Both the position numbers and the translations under genes were made by a program. From Afipia sp. (GTDB taxonomy: Bacteria; Pseudomonadota; Alphaproteobacteria; Rhizobiales; Xanthobacteraceae): a stretch of DNA of 5,881 nucleotides. The stretch is from positions 1-5,881 of the forward strand of contig JAGVII010000282.1 in assembly GCA_020056155.1 (NCBI GenBank). The letters are read 5' to 3'. Under the pieces are notes generated by a model. That model made no database searches. It was not told the origin of the DNA and saw only the letters and a list, made by a program, of their open reading frames with translations. Positions within the stretch are counted from its first letter, which is position 1. Each line of letters opens with the position of its first letter. Below are positions 1-5,764 of the stretch, one piece after another.

Positions 1-949
1 CGCCGATCGCCATGCGCTCCATGTCCGCGCGCGCGGGTACGACCCACGCGGTGCGCCCGTCATGTGCGTCGACAGCGACTGGGAAGCCGAAATGCACGCC
101 AGCATCGGGCATGCTGACTTTTTTCCATTTCATCGCGCCGTCATCGCTATAAAACACACCGCAGTGGTTCTGTTGCCAGAGATGCTCCGGCTGCCCCGGA
201 CATCCGGCCACGAAATGCGGATCGTGCCCCCACGCCGATTCGGGATTCGGCATGTAATCGTTCAGCATGCCGAGATTGCGTCCGGTCCAGGAGTGTCCTC
301 CATCGGTGGTCTCCAGCACGCCTGCGGAGGACACCGCGATGTGCATATGCAGTGGATCGCGCGGGTCAACGACGATTGAATGAATGCCGGGCTCGAACAC
401 ACCATAGTCAATGCTGGCCGGCGTACCCCCCCATTGGTTCTCGCTTGTCGCCTCGCCAGCGAACAGATCGCCGCCCCGGCTTTCATGGTTCCAAAGCGGT
501 CGGTTGAGCTCCCAGTTGTCTCCGCCATCATCGCTGACGAACAAGCCGCCGGGGATCGTTCCGGCATACAGTCGGCCGGGTTGCTCGGCCGTGCCGAACG
601 CCAGATTCCAGATTTTGAAAACGGTCGCGTCCTTGTACTCGGGCTGCCCCACAGGCGCCTCCGGGTCGAAATCCGGCCCAGGCAGGTATTTGACGATGTA
701 GCGCGCGCCTTCCGGATACTTCAAGGACAGCACGTCCTCCCATGTCATGCCGCTATCGCGTGAACGTGACAACTTGGGCCCCCAGTGGCCGTGATCCAGC
801 GAAGCCCACAAGGTACGGTTACGCGGGTCGCGCGCCGCGTAGCACACGGGTATGCCCGCATGCTCGATGGGCCGAGGGCTCCAGGCGGAATTCGAACGAT
901 CAAAAATGACGGTACCCTTGCGCGTACCGAGCAGAATCATGTTTGACAT
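1..949 (-). CDS. BNR/YVTN-type beta-propeller protein (COG4447-like, exo-alpha-sialidase-like), C-terminus outside window
   Basis: The minus-strand frame is open for 316 codons from ATG at 949 to the left edge, so the C-terminus is missing. Four Asp-box (BNR) repeats of the form S-x-D-x-G-x-x-W are visible: SRDSGMTW (residues 63-70), SDDGGDNW (139-146), TTDGGHSW (214-221) and SDDGAMKW (268-275). The N-terminus MILLGTRKGTVIFDR is typical of the COG4447 propellers often labelled sialidase or glycosyl hydrolase. Such proteins fold as sortilin/sialidase-like beta-propellers, and most have no demonstrated enzymatic activity. No signal peptide is visible, so a cytoplasmic location is likely. The start at 949 is preferred over the in-frame ATG at 940 because TGAGGT lies 7 bases upstream of it. 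The fold is fairly certain; the substrate and function are unknown. Confidence 0.88.
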   Translation of the reverse strand, partial: MSNMILLGTRKGTVIFDRSNSAWSPRPIEHAGIPVCYAARDPRNRTLWASLDHGHWGPKLSRSRDSGMTWEDVLSLKYPEGARYIVKYLPGPDFDPEAPVGQPEYKDATVFKIWNLAFGTAEQPGRLYAGTIPGGLFVSDDGGDNWELNRPLWNHESRGGDLFAGEATSENQWGGTPASIDYGVFEPGIHSIVVDPRDPLHMHIAVSSAGVLETTDGGHSWTGRNLGMLNDYMPNPESAWGHDPHFVAGCPGQPEHLWQQNHCGVFYSDDGAMKWKKVSMPDAGVHFGFPVAVDAHDGRTAWVVPARADMERMAIG

Positions 950-956
950 AAATTTG

Positions 957-962
957 ACCTCA
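957..962 (-). promoter_or_regulatory. Ribosome binding site of the beta-propeller gene
   Basis: On the minus strand TGAGGT lies 7 bases before the ATG at 949. This is a good Shine-Dalgarno match and decides between the two in-frame ATGs at 949 and 940. Confidence 0.6.
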
Positions 963-1030
963 GACTGGTTCACGCTGCGTCCCAGCATCCACTACCCACA
1001 TTCAATCACCGCTTAACTACCTCTTGAATC

Positions 1031-1058
1031 AGCATAATCGGAGGTTGGATTTATTCAA
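1031..1058 (-). promoter_or_regulatory. Possible sigma70-type promoter of the beta-propeller gene
   Basis: On the minus strand TTGAAT (1058-1053) and TATGCT (1036-1031) are separated by 16 bases. Each matches 4 of 6 consensus positions. A transcript from here would have a leader of roughly 75 bases. A 5-base inverted repeat, TTCAA at 1001-1005 and TTGAA at 1024-1028, lies just downstream and could be an operator. With such short matches chance is a serious alternative. Confidence 0.25.
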
Positions 1059-1123
1059 TGCGTGCGGCCCCCGGGAGGGCATCGTGGATGCGTGCAATCG
1101 GACAACAGCACGGGTTCTGACTT

Positions 1124-1139
1124 AGACGGGCGACCGTCT
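1124..1139. repeat. Small hairpin with a GCGA tetraloop
   Basis: AGACGG and CCGTCT form a perfect 6-base stem around the GNRA-type loop GCGA. On the plus strand it is followed by CTTGTT, on the minus strand by AAGTC. Neither is a real T-run, so I do not call it an intrinsic terminator. It lies between the truncated sensor and the beta-propeller gene. Confidence 0.35.
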
Positions 1140-1250
1140 CTTGTTCGGCCAGAGCTGCCGTTAACGCGCATCTCCTTCTGTGTCGGCAGTGCAGCGGTTA
1201 CCGGTCGTTGCCCAGTTCAAGTCGTCCAATGTCGCATTCTAGGCAGGCGA

Positions 1251-1430
1251 CTAGACGCAACAAGCACACCTCGATTGAGCCGGATTACGACGAGGCTGTC
1301 GCTGGTATATCGTTCCGAGCAGGACGGCGATCGCCACCAGACACGCCAGCGCCGTCAGGGCGAAGTAACGCACGAGCGGAAAGCGCTTGGGCGCAGGGTT
1401 CGAAGCGCTCGGTGTTTTGCCGTTTTTCAT
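1251..1430 (-). pseudogene. Truncated membrane sensor: N-terminal remnant of a signalling protein
   Basis: This is a 59-codon minus-strand frame from ATG at 1430 to TAG at 1251. Residues 1-16 are a basic, polar cytoplasmic leader. Residues 17-45 carry the motif FPLVRYFALTALACL followed by a strongly hydrophobic helix ending in GTIYQRQ. From memory, F-P-x-V-R-Y-F plus one transmembrane helix is a common N-terminus of large membrane sensors with GGDEF, EAL, HD-GYP or histidine kinase outputs. After about residue 45 the sequence turns into an Arg/Cys-rich tail (PRRNPAQSRCACCV) unlike a sensor domain, then stops. A 5' fragment of a larger gene truncated near 1290-1296 fits best. It starts 31 bases after the diguanylate cyclase stop on the same strand and has no clear Shine-Dalgarno. 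It could instead be a real small membrane protein. Confidence 0.55.
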
Positions 1431-1461
1431 GTCTGTTGTTGGGGCACCGGAGGCAGTTGAC

Positions 1462-2976
1462 TCAGGCGGTCAGTGGGACCGCCGGTTCCGCGTATGCATA
1501 AGTACGCCGGCTTCTTTTCGCGCCATACATGGCGACATCGGCGAGATGGCACAGCTGCGCCGGATCGGTTGCCGTGCCCGGATAAAAGGCAATGCCGATG
1601 CTGACGCCGATCTCGCAGGTTTCGTCACCAATCTGGAAGGGTTCGCGCAGTGCCACGACGATCTTCTCGACAACCGTGGTCGCGTGCTCTCGCCCATCGA
1701 CGCCGGGCAGGATCATCGCGAACTCGTCGCCGCCCAGGCGCGCCAGCACGTCGTCCCCGCGCTTGGCACCGTCGAGTCGCATTGCCACCTGCTGCAGAAG
1801 CGTGTCGCCCACGTGATGGCCTAAGCGGTCGTTGACCTGTTTGAAGCCGTTGAGGTCCAGGATCAGCAGGGCGAAGTCCGCATGGCGACGGCGATCGCCA
1901 ACCGTGTGCAACTGCAGGTGATGCTGAAATCCGGCCCGATTCAGCAATTGCGTCAGCGGATCGGTCATCGCCAGCAGGTCGAGCGTGTCGTAGACGTCCT
2001 GGAGCGCGTGGAGCTCGCGAATCGCGCGCGTCGGGAGCTCGCCGCTCGCCCGCCGGCCGCCCTCTGGATCCTGCAGGCGCTTGAGCAGCCGCGCAATCGG
2101 CTCCAGCATGGTCGTCTGCAACAGGCGATGGAGCAGCATCGCGACAACGAGGGTCAGCACGATCGTCACCACCAGGACGATGCGCCGCGTCTGGTCCAGC
2201 CGCGCATTCAGGGCCGAGACATCGCTCAGCATGGTCACCTGCACGTTATTTCCCGCCGCGTCGTCCAGTGCATAGTCCACCGCGAGCATGCGCTCCCCGA
2301 TGCTCTCGGCGGGCCACGAGGGCGAGCGATAGAGCTCATCGCCCGACCGCGCACGCAGTCTGAGCGGCATGCCCAGCATCTTTTCCAGACTGTTGAGAGT
2401 GGGCGACGGATCGGTCACCACCTCGATATAACCGCGCAACGTCAAGCCCCCGACGGGTACCAGAACGCTGTGCACGGGCTGAGGGTGGGCACACAGCGCC
2501 CACAGCGACTGCAGGCGTTGGGCGCCTGTGCGCCGGGCGGCGGCCGCAAGGATGTCTGGGCAGTGTGGCGAGGCGGACGTGCCCGGGGCGGCATCGCCCG
2601 ACGCCGCCAGAAGCTTGAAGTCCGGGCTGTATAGGCGCAACTGCAACAACCGCATCTCGCCGGCCGTCACGAAATACTGGTGAAATTGATCTTCGAGCAG
2701 GCGATCGATGCCGGCAAAGTCGCCCGAACTTAGCAGCCGTTCGAAATCCGGTTCGCTCTGTATGCTGAGCCCCAGCGTTTGGGACTTGTCCCGCAGATGC
2801 CCCATCGCCTCATCGGCCACCAGGGCCATGAGCTCCGAGAGACCTTTGCGTTGGTTGTCCAGCGACAGGCGATGATAAGTCTCGCCGGTGACAAGCGCGA
2901 GACTCACGCACAAGGTCCCCATGACCAGCACGACGAGGCTGGTCAGAACCCGCAGACTCAGCGGACGGCGCAGCAT
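1462..2976 (-). CDS. Membrane-bound diguanylate cyclase with periplasmic sensor region and GGDEF domain
   Basis: This 504-aa protein should make cyclic di-GMP from two GTP at the inner membrane. A first transmembrane helix (about residues 9-30) and a second (about 266-286) flank a periplasmic region of about 235 residues. Residues 287-335 resemble a HAMP-type linker. The GGDEF domain (about 336-495) starts with TDPLTQLLNRAGF and contains LDLNGFKQVND (373-383), an intact GGDEF motif (415-419), SIGIA (459-463) and the closing DVAMYGAKR (480-488). The RxxD product-inhibition site is present (R406-D409, five residues before GGDEF), so an active, feedback-inhibited enzyme is expected. No EAL or HD-GYP domain follows. 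The periplasmic region has two cysteines, C139 and C162, that could form a disulfide. The start lies one base after the rhodanese stop and has only a weak ribosome binding site, which suggests translational coupling. The ligand is unknown. Confidence 0.95.
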   Translation of the reverse strand: MLRRPLSLRVLTSLVVLVMGTLCVSLALVTGETYHRLSLDNQRKGLSELMALVADEAMGHLRDKSQTLGLSIQSEPDFERLLSSGDFAGIDRLLEDQFHQYFVTAGEMRLLQLRLYSPDFKLLAASGDAAPGTSASPHCPDILAAAARRTGAQRLQSLWALCAHPQPVHSVLVPVGGLTLRGYIEVVTDPSPTLNSLEKMLGMPLRLRARSGDELYRSPSWPAESIGERMLAVDYALDDAAGNNVQVTMLSDVSALNARLDQTRRIVLVVTIVLTLVVAMLLHRLLQTTMLEPIARLLKRLQDPEGGRRASGELPTRAIRELHALQDVYDTLDLLAMTDPLTQLLNRAGFQHHLQLHTVGDRRRHADFALLILDLNGFKQVNDRLGHHVGDTLLQQVAMRLDGAKRGDDVLARLGGDEFAMILPGVDGREHATTVVEKIVVALREPFQIGDETCEIGVSIGIAFYPGTATDPAQLCHLADVAMYGAKRSRRTYAYAEPAVPLTA

Positions 2977-2977
2977 G

Positions 2978-3412
2978 CTATTGCTTCAGGAAGGGATAGC
3001 CTTTCTGCTTCCATTCCTCGAACCCCCCGCGAAACCAGTACAACTTGCGGTAGCCGCAGCCCTTGGCGATTTTCACCGCGACCACGCTGCGTCCGCACTT
3101 GACGCCGTTGCAGTAGAAGAGCGTCGGCGTATCGATGCCCGGAATCACATCGCCGAGCGTGGCACAGGCAGTCTCGGAGTCCGGCAGGCTGAGCGAGCCC
3201 TGGATGTAGCCATGGTGGCGATCCGACGCCACGCGGGAATCGACCACGACGAGCTTCGGTTCGCGCTCGGCCAATTCGATCAGCCCCTCGGCGCTCACCG
3301 TCACCACGCCAGGAATCGATGCGGGAACCCCCGCTTTGCTGGCGGCGAAGGTCGCGCCTGACCAGGTGAATGCGAACAGCGACAGCGCGAAGCACAGGCG
3401 GTGCAGCAGCAT
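2978..3412 (-). CDS. Secreted (periplasmic) single-domain rhodanese-like protein
   Basis: This 144-aa protein has a signal peptide: a short basic start, a hydrophobic core around residues 6-19, and a probable cleavage after Ala-Thr-Phe-Ala near residue 23. The mature part is one rhodanese domain. LVVVDSR (54-60) is the typical first strand with its Asp, and HGYIQGSLSLP (67-77) is the family's 'G-H-I-x-G-A' segment. FYCNGVKCGRS (99-109) is the active-site loop with C101 as likely catalytic cysteine, and FRGGFEEWKQKGYP (127-140) is the standard C-terminal motif. Rhodaneses carry or transfer sulfane sulfur through a cysteine persulfide. A second cysteine (C106) inside the loop and others at C83 and C119 suggest redox or disulfide chemistry. 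The start at 3412 is chosen over the longer open frame from 3544 because AGGGAGG lies 5 bases upstream and the signal peptide begins here. It is the first gene of the unit with the diguanylate cyclase. Confidence 0.92.
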   Translation of the reverse strand: MLLHRLCFALSLFAFTWSGATFAASKAGVPASIPGVVTVSAEGLIELAEREPKLVVVDSRVASDRHHGYIQGSLSLPDSETACATLGDVIPGIDTPTLFYCNGVKCGRSVVAVKIAKGCGYRKLYWFRGGFEEWKQKGYPFLKQ

Positions 3413-3646
3413 GAGAGCCTCCCTGATTGTTTTTTTCCTAAATACATGACTGTTAACGGGGAATTGCCCTGCAATCTGAAGGGACTGGCACTTTTGGAAC
3501 GCGCGGCGGGTCCACAGGCCTCCAAGGCGTGCGTTTGGGGCCATGCTTACCGACGCTCCCTTGACGCTATCGGGCCTGAACGCACCTCGAACATGATGTC
3601 TTCATGACACCGAAGAAGACTAATAGAACGAAGTCGAGCATTGAGT
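3413..3646. other. Upstream region of the rhodanese-diguanylate cyclase unit
   Basis: Apart from the ribosome binding site I see no gene. The promoter of the unit should lie here, reading leftwards, probably in the A/T-rich stretch 3428-3460. I found no -35/-10 pair good enough to call and no clear sigma54 site. A short dyad, TGTC and GACA around TTCAT, lies near 3597-3609. Confidence 0.4.
3418..3424 (-). promoter_or_regulatory. Strong ribosome binding site of the rhodanese gene
   Basis: On the minus strand AGGGAGG lies 5 bases before the ATG at 3412. It fixes the start and rejects the upstream in-frame ATG at 3544. Confidence 0.8.
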
Positions 3647-3706
3647 ACCTGACGTTTGAATTAAGGGGCGCGCTTTAGCGCGTCCCGCTTGACTGATGGG
3701 ATGGAC
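3647..3706 (-). repeat. Degenerate integron attC-like recombination site
   Basis: This 60-base imperfect palindrome has a core of GGGGCGCGC (3665-3673) and GCGCGTCCC (3678-3686), which pair over 9 positions with one G-T wobble around the loop TTTA. The helix continues with TTAA (3661-3664) against TTGA (3689-3692), leaving GC (3687-3688) bulged, as in the extrahelical bases of folded attC sites. Read on the minus strand, the ends are GTCCATC and GTCAGGT. Each matches 6 of 7 positions of the attC cores RYYYAAC and GTTRRRY. The inner segments TCAAGCGG and CCTTAATTCAAACG look like attC arms. The orientation would place the site behind the 575-aa minus-strand gene, where a cassette's attC belongs, although about 320 bases separate them. 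The mismatched cores, with the invariant GTT altered to GTC, suggest a decayed site. A plain hairpin such as a REP-like element is the alternative. Confidence 0.45.
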
Positions 3707-3770
3707 TCCCCTCGCTGCCACAGTTGGCGTCACTGGTCTTCATGGGGATGGGGATCAGATATCTTCAACG

Positions 3771-3777
3771 AAAGGAG
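3771..3777 (+). promoter_or_regulatory. Shine-Dalgarno-like AAAGGAG before the small ORF at 3784
   Basis: AAAGGAG lies 6 bases before the ATG at 3784 on the plus strand. It is among the best ribosome binding sites in the window, yet it precedes a frame with poor coding character. It may be the relic start of a decayed gene. Confidence 0.4.
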
Positions 3778-3783
3778 TCCGAC

Positions 3784-3954
3784 ATGAAATCTACTATCGT
3801 ATCCGTTTACTGCTGGCCGCTGTCGGCTGCTAAACAGACGTTCTGCAAACATGCCATGACAGACCGTTCGGGCCGAGGACCTGCCTGTCATGGCTGGATA
3901 GCGACCGTCGCATGCTCGGCCTTTGCAGACTGTGGAGTTGGCGCGGTTGAGTGA
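3784..3954 (+). pseudogene. Small ORF, probably the decayed start of a secreted or lipoprotein gene
   Basis: A 56-codon frame starts with MKSTI behind a good ribosome binding site. It then becomes Cys-rich (C10, C21, C35, C44, C50) and unlike any protein I know. Around 3798-3830 another frame of the same strand reads R-I-R-L-L-L-A-A-V-G-C and then hits TAA. Joined to MKSTI, that gives a lipoprotein-type signal ending in the lipobox-like LAAVGC. Losing one C from a doubled ATCCGT would explain the shift at 3796-3799. The later part overlaps a perfect 10-base inverted repeat, which argues against ordinary coding. It is the only plus-strand candidate among minus-strand genes. It may also be chance. 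Confidence 0.2.
3853..3894. repeat. Perfect 10-base inverted repeat
   Basis: GCCATGACAG (3853-3862) and CTGTCATGGC (3885-3894) are perfect reverse complements separated by 22 bases. No T-run follows on either strand, so it is a poor intrinsic terminator. It could be a recombination site, an operator or an RNA hairpin. It lies between the attC-like element and the end of the 575-aa gene. Confidence 0.6.
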
Positions 3955-3962
3955 CCGGTGGC

Positions 3963-3992
3963 GCGCAGGTTGCCGCCGTTGGGGGTCTGCGC
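3963..3992. repeat. Short inverted repeat downstream of the 575-aa gene
   Basis: GCGCAG (3963-3968) and CTGCGC (3987-3992) form a 6-base stem around an 18-base loop. This lies about 40 bases after the stop of the minus-strand gene ending at 4030. It has no T-run, so termination is not supported by sequence alone. Confidence 0.25.
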
Positions 3993-4029
3993 ACGTGGAA
4001 TGGCTGCTTTCGTTGTCAGGAATCGGCGA

Positions 4030-5757
4030 CTACGCTCGAAGAAATCTCGCCAATTCGTCTACCGAGCTCGCCCAGCGCAGCATCCCAGCAGTGACGGACA
4101 GCGCCTTTGCGTCGGTAGTGTAGACGGCGAACGGCGTGCAGACGACGCCGATGATCCTCTCGAAGGTTGTGAAATCGTAGTTGTCGCCCTTACGGTTCTC
4201 ATCGAATCGCTGCACAATGCCGGCCCAATAGCCAACAGCCTCGTCTACTGTTGATTTTGCGTTCCGGATTGCATTGTGCGAGCCGCGGTCGTATTCGAGC
4301 GTGTAGGGGATGCTCTTGCACGAAACCAGCAAGAGATCGCCGCCGCGCGTTCCGATCGCGTCGATATCAGTTACGGCCTTTCCGTCGATGCACAGCGTCT
4401 TCTGACGGACCGTGCGTAGGCCGTCGACCACCCAAGGGGTGCCGTCGATCAGATCCTGCACGACATCTTCGAACCGAATCGCCCGGTCGTTCGCGATTTG
4501 TCCCTGGAGCTTGGGGAACTGGAATGCCGTCAGGAATCCCATCGACGCGGCCCACATGTCAATGCAGACGTAATCGCGCGTGAACCTGGCCGGGTTCCCG
4601 TGCGTGATGGGCCACACGGATCCCTTAAGGTTAACGCAATTCGAAGAGAAGGTCGGAAAGGTCTCCGGCGCCCAGAATTGTGGAAGGGACTGGCGAATTT
4701 GATCGCAGACCAAAGCATATTGTTCTTCGCCAAACGCCTCCCACTCCTGCGGGGTGACGATGAAATAACCCACCTCGAAAACGCGGACGATCGAGAAGCG
4801 CCGGGATTGCAGCATGAGTCCGCCAATCAACAGGACGATCAGGCATAGCGATGCACTTTCGTCTATGCCGACTTTCGCCATAGACGGCAGCCGATGGAGC
4901 TCGAAGAGCCTCTCGAGGTCGAGGTGGGTCGGTCCGAAGCGGACAAGGAACTGACCGCTCTCGCCGAACTTGGCCTCGTATTCGTGACCCTCAAGGAATT
5001 TTTGTGGCGCGAACCACGATTCATCTTGAAGTCCCCAGAAAGACAGCTTTACCGGAGAAGTGGCCCAGTTGTCCTTGGAGACATCGGTGTGATCCGCCAG
5101 GCCAGCGCGTTGCAGGGCGGCGTCTATGAACGTGGTCGGCCCGTCCTGCCGTTCGTCATAGATCCGCACCGCGGACTCAATAGTGTCGTTGGGGATTCGC
5201 TGTGGCAGCACCGACTGCTTCGCGACGGGCGCTAGGCCGGCGGCCATTTTCTGCGTATCCCTGCTTGCGAACACGTAGCTGCAGCCCTTGTTAGCATAGC
5301 GATAGCCCACTTGGAGATCGTAGACGATGATGACGAACGCCATGAAGCGCGCAATGTGCCTTAGAGTGCTATCGTCAACCCGGAAGACGAAACCGTTTTG
5401 CCCGAAGGAGGCGTCCTCATTCTCTTTGCTTTGTTGGGCGTAAATCTCCGCCAATGCCCGGAAATTAGCACCAGTCGAACGAAGTTCGCCAGAGAACACG
5501 GCGTTGGGCGTCCGCCTCAGGTAGTAGATCCACCGCATCGCGGAGTAGGAATTGATGTTGGCCGCGAACGCCTCCTCCATCGCCTGAATGCATTCGCTGA
5601 AGAACTGCGAACTATCCTTCGGGGGGAGTTCGGACTTCGTAACGGCAGCCTTGAAGAAATCGAGAACCTTGATCCTCGATTCGAACTCGATGATGTATTT
5701 CCTGATGTCTTCGTTGAACTTCGGATTGTTCGGGATATGGTGAAGGAGACTACTCAT
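4030..5757 (-). CDS. Unrecognised 575-aa protein with a C-terminal PD-(D/E)XK nuclease-like domain
   Basis: I do not recognise the full-length protein. Residues 420-575 read like a PD-(D/E)XK (restriction-endonuclease-like) fold. A helix with FEDVV (429-433) carries the usual early Glu (E430). A strand VTDIDAIG (462-469) has D464 and D466, and LLLVSCKS (475-482) sits where (D/E)xK is expected. A helix (about 503-517) follows, then IIGVVCTPF (535-543). The acidic residue of (D/E)xK is replaced by Ser479, so activity is uncertain. Residues 1-420 show no motif I can name: a mostly helical N-terminus and hydrophobic stretches at about 138-147 and 304-317 that are short for membrane helices. There is no signal peptide. 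GC is visibly lower than in the diguanylate cyclase gene (33 of 60 bases at 5581-5640 against 46 of 60 at 2041-2100), which fits acquired DNA. A partial frame ends 7 bases upstream; no strong ribosome binding site is seen. A defence or mobile-DNA role is inference. Confidence 0.85.
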   Translation of the reverse strand: MSSLLHHIPNNPKFNEDIRKYIIEFESRIKVLDFFKAAVTKSELPPKDSSQFFSECIQAMEEAFAANINSYSAMRWIYYLRRTPNAVFSGELRSTGANFRALAEIYAQQSKENEDASFGQNGFVFRVDDSTLRHIARFMAFVIIVYDLQVGYRYANKGCSYVFASRDTQKMAAGLAPVAKQSVLPQRIPNDTIESAVRIYDERQDGPTTFIDAALQRAGLADHTDVSKDNWATSPVKLSFWGLQDESWFAPQKFLEGHEYEAKFGESGQFLVRFGPTHLDLERLFELHRLPSMAKVGIDESASLCLIVLLIGGLMLQSRRFSIVRVFEVGYFIVTPQEWEAFGEEQYALVCDQIRQSLPQFWAPETFPTFSSNCVNLKGSVWPITHGNPARFTRDYVCIDMWAASMGFLTAFQFPKLQGQIANDRAIRFEDVVQDLIDGTPWVVDGLRTVRQKTLCIDGKAVTDIDAIGTRGGDLLLVSCKSIPYTLEYDRGSHNAIRNAKSTVDEAVGYWAGIVQRFDENRKGDNYDFTTFERIIGVVCTPFAVYTTDAKALSVTAGMLRWASSVDELARFLRA

Positions 5758-5764
5758 CGGGCGT

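Larger units (their letters stand above)
950..1250. other. Intergenic stretch with no convincing gene
   Basis: I see no convincing reading frame on either strand. The open frame on the plus strand from 1062 is Arg/Ser-rich, has no ribosome binding site and resembles no known protein. The stretch holds the possible promoter of the beta-propeller gene, a short hairpin at 1124-1139, and an imperfect inverted repeat (CTGCCG at 1155-1160, CGGCAG at 1184-1189). It may be the scar of the event that truncated the sensor gene beginning at 1430, but no insertion-sequence ends or target duplications are recognisable. Confidence 0.5.

Noticed and set aside
62..763. Open frames on the plus strand (62-379, 380-763) and on the minus strand (262-567, 528-743)
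   Set aside because: They overlap the beta-propeller gene in other frames. That gene has four clear BNR motifs and accounts for the whole stretch.
1062..1824. Plus-strand frames 1062-1460, 1208-1501 and 1387-1824
   Set aside because: They have no ribosome binding site and Arg-rich sequence, and they partly oppose the truncated sensor and the cyclase.
1882..2634. A 250-codon open frame on the plus strand
   Set aside because: It lies wholly antisense within the diguanylate cyclase gene, is rich in Arg/Gln/His as expected of a high-GC shadow frame, and resembles no family.
2978..3544. A 188-aa version of the rhodanese starting at 3544
   Set aside because: The 44 extra residues precede a complete signal peptide, and a strong AGGGAGG sits 5 bases before the internal ATG at 3412.
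3665..3686. The GC-rich hairpin as an intrinsic terminator
   Set aside because: Neither side has a T-run (GCTTGACTG on plus, TTAATTC on minus), and the longer attC-like symmetry explains the structure better.
4251..5235. Plus-strand frames 4251-4583, 4498-4848 and 4894-5235
   Set aside because: All are antisense to the continuous 575-codon minus-strand gene and show no recognisable protein features.
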